Below, one piece after another: positions 1 through 6,132 of a DNA stretch of 9,077 nucleotides. This stretch comes from Kiloniellales bacterium (GTDB lineage Bacteria > Pseudomonadota > Alphaproteobacteria > Kiloniellales > JAKSDN01): assembly GCA_022360075.1 (NCBI GenBank), contig JAKSDN010001152.1, positions 1 to 9,077 on the forward strand, read 5' to 3'. The notes under the pieces are model-generated. The model searched no databases. It worked only from the letters and a program-made list of their open reading frames with translations, and was not told the origin of the DNA. The stretch's first letter is position 1. Each line of letters opens with the position of its first letter. The position numbers were made by a program, and so were the translations under genes.

Positions 1-85
1 TCGGGCCGCGCGCGCGGATCTGCCGCGCTGGGACGAGACCGTGACGCGCTTCGCCGCGGCGCTGCGCCTGGTGGCCGCGCCGTGA
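1..85 (+). CDS. C-terminal end of an unidentified protein, possibly a family 4 glycosyltransferase (5' truncated)
   Basis: An open frame enters from the left edge (first full codon at base 2) and stops at TGA 83-85. Only 27 residues are visible, including LPRWDETVTRFAAALRLV. The pattern of LPRWD followed by an amphipathic helix resembles the last helix of some GT-B glycosyltransferases, where 'LPRWDDTA..FA..L' is common, but this is a weak similarity recalled from memory. The stop overlaps the GTG start of the methyltransferase downstream (GTGA, 82-85), so the two are translationally coupled and probably work in one pathway. That the frame is a real gene end is fairly likely; its identity is a guess that the preceding sequence would settle. 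Confidence 0.45.
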   Translation, partial: RAARADLPRWDETVTRFAAALRLVAAP

Positions 86-879
86 CCGGCTTTGCCGCCG
101 ATTGGCTGGCGCTGCGCGCGCCGGCGGATACCCGTGCCCGCGACGAAAGGCTGGTCGCACGCTTGGCCGAGACCCTGGATCGTACCCGCCCCGTCCGTAT
201 CCTCGACCTCGGCGCGGGCAGCGGCGCCAATCTGCGCTACCTGGCGCCCCGGCTGCCGATGGCCCAACAATGGACGCTCGTCGATCAAGACGCCGCGCTG
301 TTGGCGGCCGCTTCGCCGCCCCAAGGTCCCGTGGCGGTCACCGTAAGCCAAAAGCGCCTCGACCTGAGCGACGGCCTGCCAGACCTCCCGTTCGAGGCCC
401 ACGACCTGGTCACCGCCTCGGCCTTCATGGACCTTGTGTCGCAGGCCTGGCTCGACGAGCTCGGCGCTCGCTGCCGGCGGACAGGCGCCGCCCTGTACCT
501 TGCGCTGACCTACGACGGCCGAATCGCGTGGGCCCCATCCGACCTCGAGGACGACCGGGTGCGACACCTCTTCAACCGGCACCAGGGCCGCGACAAGGGA
601 TTCGGTCCCGCGCTCGGGCCCGAGGCGCCGGCTGCCATGCGCGCGACCTTGGCAGCACGGGGGTACAACATCGAATGCGCCGATAGCGACTGGCACCTCG
701 GCCCGGACGAGGAAAAGCTGCAAGAGACGCTCCTGGAAGGCTACGCGGCTGCCGCCAGCGAAATCGCGCCGGACGCCGGCTCGGAGATCGCCGCCTGGCA
801 GGATCGGCGCCGTGCCTCGCTGGCCAATGGCCGCTCGCGTCTGAGGGTAGGCCACGTGGATCTTCTCGCCCTCGCGTGA
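82..879 (+). CDS. Class I SAM-dependent methyltransferase
   Basis: A 265-residue cytosolic protein with a Rossmann-type methyltransferase core. The SAM-binding motif I is DLGAGSGAN (residues 42-50), the acidic residue closing strand 2 is D68 in TLVDQD, and KRLDL (91-95) is the likely adenine-side motif. DLVTASAFMDLVS (108-120) takes the place of motif IV. A distinctive second half carries TYDGRIAW (143-150) and NRHQGRDKGFGPALGPEA (165-182), which probably shape the acceptor pocket. The acceptor is unknown. The GTG start at 82 is chosen because it overlaps the preceding stop and keeps a normal N-terminus before motif I; its own stop overlaps the next GTG in the same way. I recall similar proteins beside glycosyltransferases and 6-carboxytetrahydropterin-synthase-like genes in alphaproteobacteria, which I could not verify here. 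The fold assignment is secure; small-molecule methylation is inferred. Confidence 0.85.
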   Translation: MTGFAADWLALRAPADTRARDERLVARLAETLDRTRPVRILDLGAGSGANLRYLAPRLPMAQQWTLVDQDAALLAAASPPQGPVAVTVSQKRLDLSDGLPDLPFEAHDLVTASAFMDLVSQAWLDELGARCRRTGAALYLALTYDGRIAWAPSDLEDDRVRHLFNRHQGRDKGFGPALGPEAPAAMRATLAARGYNIECADSDWHLGPDEEKLQETLLEGYAAAASEIAPDAGSEIAAWQDRRRASLANGRSRLRVGHVDLLALA

Positions 880-1601
880 CAAGCTGGAGCGGGGATCACG
901 AGAGGGAGAGTCTCTTGCCCAGCGACACGCGCCTGGTCGAGCGCAGTTTCAGCCGCGGCGCCGGCGACTACGATGCCGCGCGCCGCCAACTGATCCCCTG
1001 CTTCGATGCCTTCTACGGCTCGGCTCTGGCCGCCATCCCACACGAGCGCACGGCGTCGATCAGGGTGCTGGACCTCGGCGCGGGCACCGGGCTGCTATCG
1101 GCGCAGATCGCCGCGGCCTTCCCGAAGGCCACGCTGCTGCTGACCGACATTTCCGAGGCCATGCTCGAGCGGGCGCGAGAACGCTTGGGAGGATCGCCGC
1201 GCGTGCGTTTCGAGATTCTGGACCACGCCGGGCAAGCTTTGCCGCAAGGCTTCGACGCCGTGGTGTCGAGCCTCTCCATCCACCACCTGGAAGATCCCGA
1301 CAAGGCGGCCCTCTTCCGGCGCATCCACGCAGCCTTGCGCCCGGGCGGCGTCTTCGTGAACGCCGACCAGACGCGCGGCACTTCGGCGGAAAGCGAGCAT
1401 CGCTTACGCGCCGCCTGGCTCGCCGACGTGCGGGCCAGCGGCATCGAAGAGCCCGCGCTCGAAGCCGCGCTGGCGCGCATGGAACACGACCGCAATGCGA
1501 GGCTCGCCGATCAGCTCGCCTGGATGGCCGAGGCCGGCTTTCGCGACGTCGAGCTGTGGTTCAAGCAGTACTTCTTCGTGGTCTACGCGGGCCGATCGTA
1601 G
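876..1601 (+). CDS. Class I SAM-dependent methyltransferase (Methyltransf_11/25-like)
   Basis: A 241-residue methyltransferase, different in family from its upstream neighbour. Motif I is VLDLGAGTG (64-72), strand 2 ends in TDIS with D91, motif IV is SSLSIHHLED (131-140), and the post-motif is LRPGGVFVNADQ (154-165). This is the pattern of UbiE/BioC-like small-molecule methyltransferases. The helical N-terminus (FSRGAGDYDAARRQLIPCFDAFY) probably caps the active site. The C-terminus ends in a typical beta hairpin (ELWFKQYFFVVYAGR). The GTG at 876 overlaps the previous stop (GTGA) and suits translational coupling. An in-frame TTG at 915 is better placed behind a Shine-Dalgarno-like gagggag (902-908) and would remove 13 poorly conserved-looking residues, so the true start is uncertain. 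The substrate is unknown. This is the last gene of the plus-strand run and faces the convergent operon. Confidence 0.85.
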   Translation: MTSWSGDHERESLLPSDTRLVERSFSRGAGDYDAARRQLIPCFDAFYGSALAAIPHERTASIRVLDLGAGTGLLSAQIAAAFPKATLLLTDISEAMLERARERLGGSPRVRFEILDHAGQALPQGFDAVVSSLSIHHLEDPDKAALFRRIHAALRPGGVFVNADQTRGTSAESEHRLRAAWLADVRASGIEEPALEAALARMEHDRNARLADQLAWMAEAGFRDVELWFKQYFFVVYAGRS

Positions 1602-1664
1602 GTCGAAGTCATTGCTCGCATCTTGACTCTTTGAAGGAGTTGATTGGGCATTGGAATACCACCG

Positions 1665-1818
1665 TGCGTCCTTCGAGACGCCCGCTTCGCAGGCTCCTCA
1701 GGATGAGGGATTTTCTTAATGCCATCAAAGATTTGCCTCATCCTGAGGGGCGCCCCTCGGGGCGCGTCTCGAAGGGTTCCGAAGGAACCGCGCGTAGCGC
1801 ACGATGCTGATGCAGCAC
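1665..1818. repeat. Composite palindromic intergenic repeat (REP/MITE-like)
   Basis: The core is a large interrupted inverted repeat: ccttcgagacg (1670-1680) matches cgtctcgaagg (1765-1775), and cctcaggatgagg (1696-1708) matches cctcatcctgagg (1736-1748), both without mismatch. The right arm holds its own hairpin, gcgcccc/ggggcgc (1750-1765). Smaller hairpins follow: ggttcc-gaa-ggaacc (1775-1789) and tgctg-atg-cagca (1805-1817). I recall very similar sequences scattered through Bradyrhizobium-like and other alphaproteobacterial genomes as dispersed non-coding repeats. Lying between convergent genes, it could also stop or insulate transcription from both sides. There is no transposase and no clear flanking target duplication. 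Confidence 0.8.
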
Positions 1819-1819
1819 A

Positions 1820-1863
1820 GCCCTCGAGTCCGGGCCCGGATTGCGGGCTTTCAAGATGAGGGC
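1820..1863. terminator. Possible stem-loop terminator downstream of the minus-strand operon
   Basis: gccctc (1820-1825) pairs with gagggc (1858-1863) and encloses a perfect 12-bp palindrome, tccgggcccgga (1829-1840). It starts 9 nt past the stop of the reductase gene. No T-run follows on either strand, so it is not a classic intrinsic terminator. It may protect mRNA ends or act together with the adjacent palindromic repeat. Confidence 0.3.
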
Positions 1864-1871
1864 GGCGGACG

Positions 1872-2762
1872 TTATTTCATCGCTTCCAACGCGCAATCGA
1901 ACAGAACGTCAGCACCCATCGCGAAGGTGCGGCAGTCAGGGCGCAGCGCTTCGGCGAGATCGTCGATCCTCGGCAGCGTGAGCCCGGCGCGGCCGGAGCC
2001 GATGATGAGGGGCGCGACGGCGACCTGAAGCCGGTCCAGCGCGCCTTCCTGGAGAAAGCGCGAGACCGTCACCCCGCCGCCTTCGACGAAAAGCGCGAAC
2101 AGGCCGCGGGCGTGCAGCGCCGCCACGATTGCCGCCGGGGGCAGGCTGCCGTTTTCCTCCGCGATCCCAATCGCCGAGTCCGTGTCGCCGCAAGGGTCCT
2201 GCACAGCGGCATAGAGCCGCAGTGTCGGCGCCGGCGCCTCGTCGAACACGCGGTGGTGGCTTGCCAAGCGACGCCTGGGATCGATCACGACACGCAGCGG
2301 GTTCGGCCCGGGGACCCGACGGACGGTGAGCTGCGGGTCGTCGGCCTCGACCGTCGCGGCGCCGACGATCACGGCATCGCAGAGCGCGCGCATGCGGTGG
2401 AGATGGATCAGGTTGGCCTCTCCCGTGACGTAGTGCGACCGCCCGCTTTCGGTCGCGATGCGGCCATCGAGGCTTTGCCCCAGATGGCCGACCGCAAGAG
2501 GGCGCGCGGCGCAAGACAGGGCCATCGGCAAGTAGAGATCGAGACACTGTCCGGCCGGATCGGAGACAGCGATCCGGGCACGCCAGTCACCGCCTTCGGC
2601 GACCTCAATCAGCGTGTTGGCCGGGCTCGCGTTCCACTCCCAACGCAAGCTGTCCCCTCCGACCGATACAAGCGAGAAGGACTCGGCGCCGTCGGCCTCT
2701 GCACGGATTTCCCGTAGGGCCAGCAGGGCGCGCCAGACGGCGCCTTCGTCGAGCTGTGTCAC
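1872..2762 (-). CDS. RibD C-terminal-domain (DHFR-fold) pyrimidine reductase-like protein
   Basis: A 296-residue protein whose last 210 residues match the RibD-C/ArfC/RIB7 family of NADPH-dependent ribosylaminopyrimidine reductases. Motifs in order: SLDGRIAT (97-104), VGAATVEADDPQLT (133-146), NPLRVVID (154-161), the dinucleotide-binding EGGG (227-230), then ALDRLQVAVAPLIIGSG (241-257). It lacks the zinc deaminase domain of bifunctional bacterial RibD. In its place is an N-terminal stretch of about 85 residues with no motif I recognise. In the family the enzyme reduces a ribosyl side chain to ribityl; the substrate here may be a relative. The GTG start overlaps the stop of the creatininase-like gene (GTGA) behind an aaggaagg ribosome site. 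It is the last gene of the operon. A role in primary riboflavin synthesis is unlikely, since no other rib genes are seen. Confidence 0.85.
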   Translation of the reverse strand: MTQLDEGAVWRALLALREIRAEADGAESFSLVSVGGDSLRWEWNASPANTLIEVAEGGDWRARIAVSDPAGQCLDLYLPMALSCAARPLAVGHLGQSLDGRIATESGRSHYVTGEANLIHLHRMRALCDAVIVGAATVEADDPQLTVRRVPGPNPLRVVIDPRRRLASHHRVFDEAPAPTLRLYAAVQDPCGDTDSAIGIAEENGSLPPAAIVAALHARGLFALFVEGGGVTVSRFLQEGALDRLQVAVAPLIIGSGRAGLTLPRIDDLAEALRPDCRTFAMGADVLFDCALEAMK

Positions 2763-3568
2763 GGCCCTTCCTTGAGCAAGCTCAAGGGCGCCTTACGTAG
2801 ATCGAGCAACAGGAGGCGAAGCTGATCGACGACATGGGCGAGGATCTGCGCGCCGATCTCCGCGCTGGCCTGCGTCGCATCGCCGATGGCGCCGGAGGGG
2901 TGCAGGTCCTGGCTGGCCCAGGCGAAGGCGCCCGGTCCTTCCGGTCTGAGCACGGCGTAGTCCCGCGCCATGGCCAACGAGGCCGGCGTGAAGTTCGCGA
3001 TCTCGGACTCGCGCACGAGTTCGGGGTGCAGATGCAGCATCAGCGAGGTCTCGAAGGCGCCGCCGTGCAAACCGTGGTCCAGCTCCTGCGCATCGATCAG
3101 GCCCTCGGGCAGGCCGAAGGCGAAGTAGCTCGTGCGGGCGACCAGCATGCCGTGCTCGCTGCGCAGGCGCTGGGCGACGATGTCGACGATCTGGGTCTGT
3201 CCGCCGTGGCTGTTGAACAGGACCAGCTTGCGCAAGCCGGCCTTGGCGACCGCGGCGCCGATCTCCGACCAGAGCGCAATCGCAAGCTCCGGCGAGACCG
3301 TGAGCGTCCCGGGAAAGGCCCCGTGCTCCACGCTCTCGCCGACCGCGATGGTCGGCAGGACGAGGAGCGTTAGGTCCCCGGGCACGCGGGCCAGAAGCTC
3401 GCTGACGATTCCCTCGTTGATCAGCGTGTCGGTCCCGAGCGGCAGGTGCGGGCCATGCTGCTCGACCGCGCCGACCGGCAGCAGCGCAATGACGGCCTCG
3501 GGGTCGAGACCCTGGAGGTCGCGTGTCGTCAAGTTCTGCCAGTAGCCGCTCGCCAGCGCCGCGCTCAT
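2759..3568 (-). CDS. Creatininase-family amidohydrolase (ArfB/MftE-like)
   Basis: A 269-residue cytosolic metalloenzyme of the creatininase fold. The metal-binding pattern is visible: E36 and H38 in VGAVEQHGPHLP, D47 in GTDT, H121 in NSHGG (119-123), and acidic E173 in HGGAFETS (168-175). EHGAFPGTLT (81-90) is another family signature. Members open cyclic amides or cleave formamides: creatininase itself, ArfB (formamide hydrolase of archaeal riboflavin and F420 synthesis) and the peptidase MftE of mycofactocin. There is no mycofactocin-type precursor peptide or radical-SAM gene here, so MftE function is not favoured. The pairing with a RibD-C-type reductase makes ArfB-like chemistry on a ribosylated pyrimidine the best guess. 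The ATG start overlaps the preceding stop (ATGA, 3565-3568) and its stop overlaps the next GTG. Family is confident, substrate inferred. Confidence 0.88.
   Translation of the reverse strand: MSAALASGYWQNLTTRDLQGLDPEAVIALLPVGAVEQHGPHLPLGTDTLINEGIVSELLARVPGDLTLLVLPTIAVGESVEHGAFPGTLTVSPELAIALWSEIGAAVAKAGLRKLVLFNSHGGQTQIVDIVAQRLRSEHGMLVARTSYFAFGLPEGLIDAQELDHGLHGGAFETSLMLHLHPELVRESEIANFTPASLAMARDYAVLRPEGPGAFAWASQDLHPSGAIGDATQASAEIGAQILAHVVDQLRLLLLDLRKAPLSLLKEGP
2770..2787 (-). promoter_or_regulatory. Hairpin next to the ribosome-binding site of the reductase gene
   Basis: A perfect 7-bp stem with a 4-nt loop (ccttgag/caag/ctcaagg) lies inside the last codons of the creatininase-like gene. Its 3' arm on the mRNA runs straight into the aaggaagg ribosome site of the reductase gene and takes up part of it. 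When upstream ribosomes melt the stem the site would open, which would fit translational coupling. This function is inferred. Confidence 0.35.
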
Positions 3569-4602
3569 GGACGATCCCCGCCACCGTCATCGCCAAGGGT
3601 CAAACGATGGAGCCGCCGGGCTAGGCTTACCAGCTCTTCGTGCGTCCAGGTGCCCTGGTCCGTCAGGCGCTCGGCCAATGTGCCGGGAATAGCCGCGGCG
3701 CCGTTGCGCGCGCCGCTGATCGCGCCGGCCATGGCCGCGGTCGTATCGACGTCGCCGCCGACCATGATCGCGGTGCAGATCGTCTCCCAGTAGTCGTCGG
3801 GCGAGCGCAAAAAGGCGTAGAGGCTCCAGAGGACGCTCGGCACGACGAAGGGCGCGATGCCGTCCCAGCCGCGGTCCGGCATGTCGCCCCGGTCGCCGGC
3901 GCGCGCGATCACGGGCCCCGCTTGCGCGGGCGACAAAGCGAGCCATTCGGGCAGGCGCTTCACCTCATCGGCCATGGCATCGTCGAAGGTGGCGGCGAGC
4001 TCGGCGAGGTGGTCCACGAAGCTCGCGACCTCGATATCAGTCGTGCGCAGCGCCACCGCCACGGCGCCCGCAATCAGGACCGCGCCCGCCGAGCAGCGCG
4101 GGTCGGCGTGGGTCGCGCGGCCCTGGTCGTGCGCGGCGCGGAGCAGCTCGTCCGGTGAATCGTGGAACAGCAAGCCGATCGGCCCGACTCGCATAGCGCT
4201 GCCGTTGCCGGCCATCGGCGCCGGCGTGCCGGACTCCTGCCAAGGCGCGCCATTCGCCAGGCGCAGCGCCGCCGCCTCGGTCGAGCGGCCGCGCCCGACC
4301 ACGCGGTTCTCGACGAAGATTGCGGCGATCCGCGCGGCATAATCGGCCGGATCGAACCCCCGGCAATCCACGAGGCTGCGCAGCAGCTCGCGGGCGAGCT
4401 GGGAGTCGTCGCTGTACTGCCCGAAGGCGAAAGGCGGCCGGCCGAGCTCGCCGGCTCGACCGGATCGGAGATAGTCGTCGACGTAGCGCCGGCAATGATC
4501 GCCGCCATAGCCCTCGACGACGAAGCCGAGGGCATCGCCGAGACACTGGCCGATGAGGCAGCCGACAAAGCGATCCTCGAGCGGAGTACGTGAGCGCGCC
4601 AT
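3565..4602 (-). CDS. ADP-ribosylglycohydrolase (DraG/ARH)-family protein
   Basis: A 345-residue all-helical, metal-dependent hydrolase. Signature blocks in order: GCLIGQCLGDALG (14-26), YSDDSQL (63-69, the first acidic metal-ligand block, normally TDDT), NGSAMR (133-138), THADPRCSAGA (164-174) and GGDVDTTAAMAGAISGA (282-298, second aspartate block). Metal-site aspartates are present, so it should be active. Known relatives cleave N- or O-glycosidic bonds to ADP-ribose on proteins or small molecules. No ADP-ribosyltransferase lies nearby and the neighbours are metabolic enzymes, so a small N-riboside substrate is plausible. The ATG at 4602 starts 7 nt after the ATPase stop. The frame is open to an ATG at 4746, but that would add 48 Arg/Ser-rich residues inside the ATPase gene and is rejected. 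Confidence 0.88.
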   Translation of the reverse strand: MARSRTPLEDRFVGCLIGQCLGDALGFVVEGYGGDHCRRYVDDYLRSGRAGELGRPPFAFGQYSDDSQLARELLRSLVDCRGFDPADYAARIAAIFVENRVVGRGRSTEAAALRLANGAPWQESGTPAPMAGNGSAMRVGPIGLLFHDSPDELLRAAHDQGRATHADPRCSAGAVLIAGAVAVALRTTDIEVASFVDHLAELAATFDDAMADEVKRLPEWLALSPAQAGPVIARAGDRGDMPDRGWDGIAPFVVPSVLWSLYAFLRSPDDYWETICTAIMVGGDVDTTAAMAGAISGARNGAAAIPGTLAERLTDQGTWTHEELVSLARRLHRLTLGDDGGGDRP

Positions 4603-4609
4603 GGCCCGA

Positions 4610-5386
4610 TCATGCCATAGAGCCGCCGTCGAGATCTCGCCGGGCTTGCGGATGCTCTCGGATGAGGCGGGCGCGGAAGGCCTCGATCTTCGCCGGGTCG
4701 CGCCGCGCCTCGCGGCCGAGATCGACGCGCAGGTCGGCCCGAACACTCGCCGGCGCCTCGGAGAGCAGGACGATGCGGTCGCCGAGCAGGATGGCTTCGC
4801 GCAGATCGTGGGTCACGAAGAGCACCGTCGTCGGCCGATCGCGCCAGATATCGAGCAGCAGGTAGCGCAGCCGCTCCGCCGTCGACTCGTCCAGGGAGAC
4901 GAAGGGCTCGTCCATGAGCAGCAGATCGGGCTGGACGGCAAAGGCGCGGGCCAGACTGACGCGCCGGCGCATGCCGATCGACAGATGTTCGGGATAGCTG
5001 TGACGGAAATCCTGCAAGCCGGTCGCCCGGAGCAGGTCGTCGATGACCGAGGACGCGCGCTGCGCCGGAGTCAGCACGAGCTCCAGGTTCTCGGTGATCG
5101 TCCGCCAGGGCAGCAGGCGCGGTGTCTGAAAGACGTAGCCGATGACCGGCGCGCCCCCGCCATCGATCTTTGGCAGACGCAAGCGTCCCTCGTAGTCGCG
5201 TTCGAGGCCGGCGATGATGTTCAGCAGCGTGGTCTTGCCGCAGCCGGAGGGGCCGACCAGGCAGATGAACTCGCCGTGGCGCGCGGTAACGCGGAGGTTG
5301 CGGATCGCCTCGTGCGCGCCGGCCTGCCCCACCGCGGCGAAGCGCTTGCTCCGAACCTCGATCTCGAAATCGCTCAGCGTCGCCAC
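4610..5386 (-). CDS. ABC transporter ATP-binding protein, NitT/TauT (SsuB/TauB) type
   Basis: A 258-residue ATPase subunit of an importer, peripheral on the inner face of the membrane. Walker A is GPSGCGKTT (45-53), the Q-loop is FQTPRLLPW (86-94), the signature is LSIGM (135-139) followed by RRRVSLARAFA, Walker B is LLLMDEP (155-161), the D-loop is SLDE (164-167) and the switch histidine is H193 in VTHD. The signature departs from LSGGQ, but M followed by R/A residues is familiar in NitT/TauT ATPases. The GTG start overlaps the end of the permease gene by 13 nt. Substrate specificity comes from the binding protein. The next gene, the ADP-ribosylglycohydrolase, starts 7 nt after this stop. 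Confidence 0.92.
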   Translation of the reverse strand: MATLSDFEIEVRSKRFAAVGQAGAHEAIRNLRVTARHGEFICLVGPSGCGKTTLLNIIAGLERDYEGRLRLPKIDGGGAPVIGYVFQTPRLLPWRTITENLELVLTPAQRASSVIDDLLRATGLQDFRHSYPEHLSIGMRRRVSLARAFAVQPDLLLMDEPFVSLDESTAERLRYLLLDIWRDRPTTVLFVTHDLREAILLGDRIVLLSEAPASVRADLRVDLGREARRDPAKIEAFRARLIREHPQARRDLDGGSMA

Positions 5387-6120
5387 CGGTTGGCCCTGAC
5401 CTCGAGAGGTTGGAGGATGCCGAGCTCGATGACCAGCACGACGGCGACGAAGGCGATGGTGTAGGCGAGGATGCTCGCCACGTCGAAGAGCTGAAAGAAC
5501 AGATTGAGCTGAAAGCCGACCCCGTCGCTGCGCCCGAGCAACTCGACCACCAGCACGATCTTCCAGATCAAGGCGAGGCCCGAGCGGGCGGCGGCCAGCA
5601 GAAAGGGCGCGAGCTGCGGCAGGATCACGTGCCGCAAGGTCTTCGCGCGTCCGAAGCGGAAGACCTGGGCCATCTCCATGTAGTCGCGGCTGAGTGCGCG
5701 CGCCCCTTCGCGCAGGGTGACGACGACGTTGGGGATCTTGTTGATCGCCACGGCGGCAATCGCGGCGGCTTCGATCAGCCCGAACCAGACGTAGCAGAGA
5801 ATAATCGTGACCAGGGCGGGCAGATTGAGAAACAGCACCAGCCAGCTATCGAAGAAGCGATCGAGCGGCTTGGAGCGGCCCATCGCGATGCCGATGGCCA
5901 CGCCGATGAACATGGCGAGCGTGAAGCTGGCCGCCACGCGCGCGAGCGTGATGCCGATGTGGTAGGGCAGCTCGCCCGTGGCGAAGCCCTCTGTCACCGC
6001 GTCGAGCACCAGCATTGGCGGCGGCAGCGCCCGGGACTCGACCAAGAGCGCAAGCGCCTGCCACAGCGCGAGCAAAGCGGCGATCGAGAAAAGCGGGGCC
6101 CAGCCGGAGAGTCGCCACAC
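5374..6120 (-). CDS. ABC transporter permease, NitT/TauT (SsuC/TauC) type
   Basis: A 248-residue inner-membrane protein with about six hydrophobic segments (roughly residues 9-27, 62-80, 93-112, 113-130, 172-192 and 216-236). The cytoplasmic EAA loop that docks with the ATPase is visible at 149-168 (EMAQVFRFGRAKTLRHVILP), with the conserved G157 and the ILP ending. Length and layout match BPD-type permeases of the SsuC/TauC group, which usually form a homodimer. The GTG start at 6120 follows the binding-protein stop by 12 nt with no strong ribosome site, so translation may depend on coupling. The substrate is unknown. Confidence 0.9.
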   Translation of the reverse strand: MWRLSGWAPLFSIAALLALWQALALLVESRALPPPMLVLDAVTEGFATGELPYHIGITLARVAASFTLAMFIGVAIGIAMGRSKPLDRFFDSWLVLFLNLPALVTIILCYVWFGLIEAAAIAAVAINKIPNVVVTLREGARALSRDYMEMAQVFRFGRAKTLRHVILPQLAPFLLAAARSGLALIWKIVLVVELLGRSDGVGFQLNLFFQLFDVASILAYTIAFVAVVLVIELGILQPLEVRANRWRR

Positions 6121-6132
6121 GGTCCGAGCCGT

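Noticed and set aside
1556..1810. 84-codon frame running through the palindromic repeat
   Set aside because: It overlaps the end of the second methyltransferase and is translated mostly from inverted-repeat DNA, with no ribosome site and no protein-like features.
2759..3568. MftE of a mycofactocin cluster
   Set aside because: The family fits, but no precursor peptide, radical-SAM maturase or other mycofactocin gene is visible, and the reductase neighbour points elsewhere.
2793..3596. 267-codon minus-strand frame overlapping the creatininase-like gene
   Set aside because: Shifted-frame reading with a strongly Arg-rich product; the other frame holds the metal-binding motifs.
4603..4746. Extended start of the ADP-ribosylglycohydrolase-family protein
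   Set aside because: It adds 48 Arg/Ser-rich residues that overlap the ATPase gene by 137 nt. The ATG at 4602 starts just before the first family motif and directly follows the ATPase stop.
4553..5464. 303-codon open frame on the plus strand
   Set aside because: Antisense to the ATPase gene, which has every ABC motif; the product is low in hydrophobic structure and has no recognisable domain.
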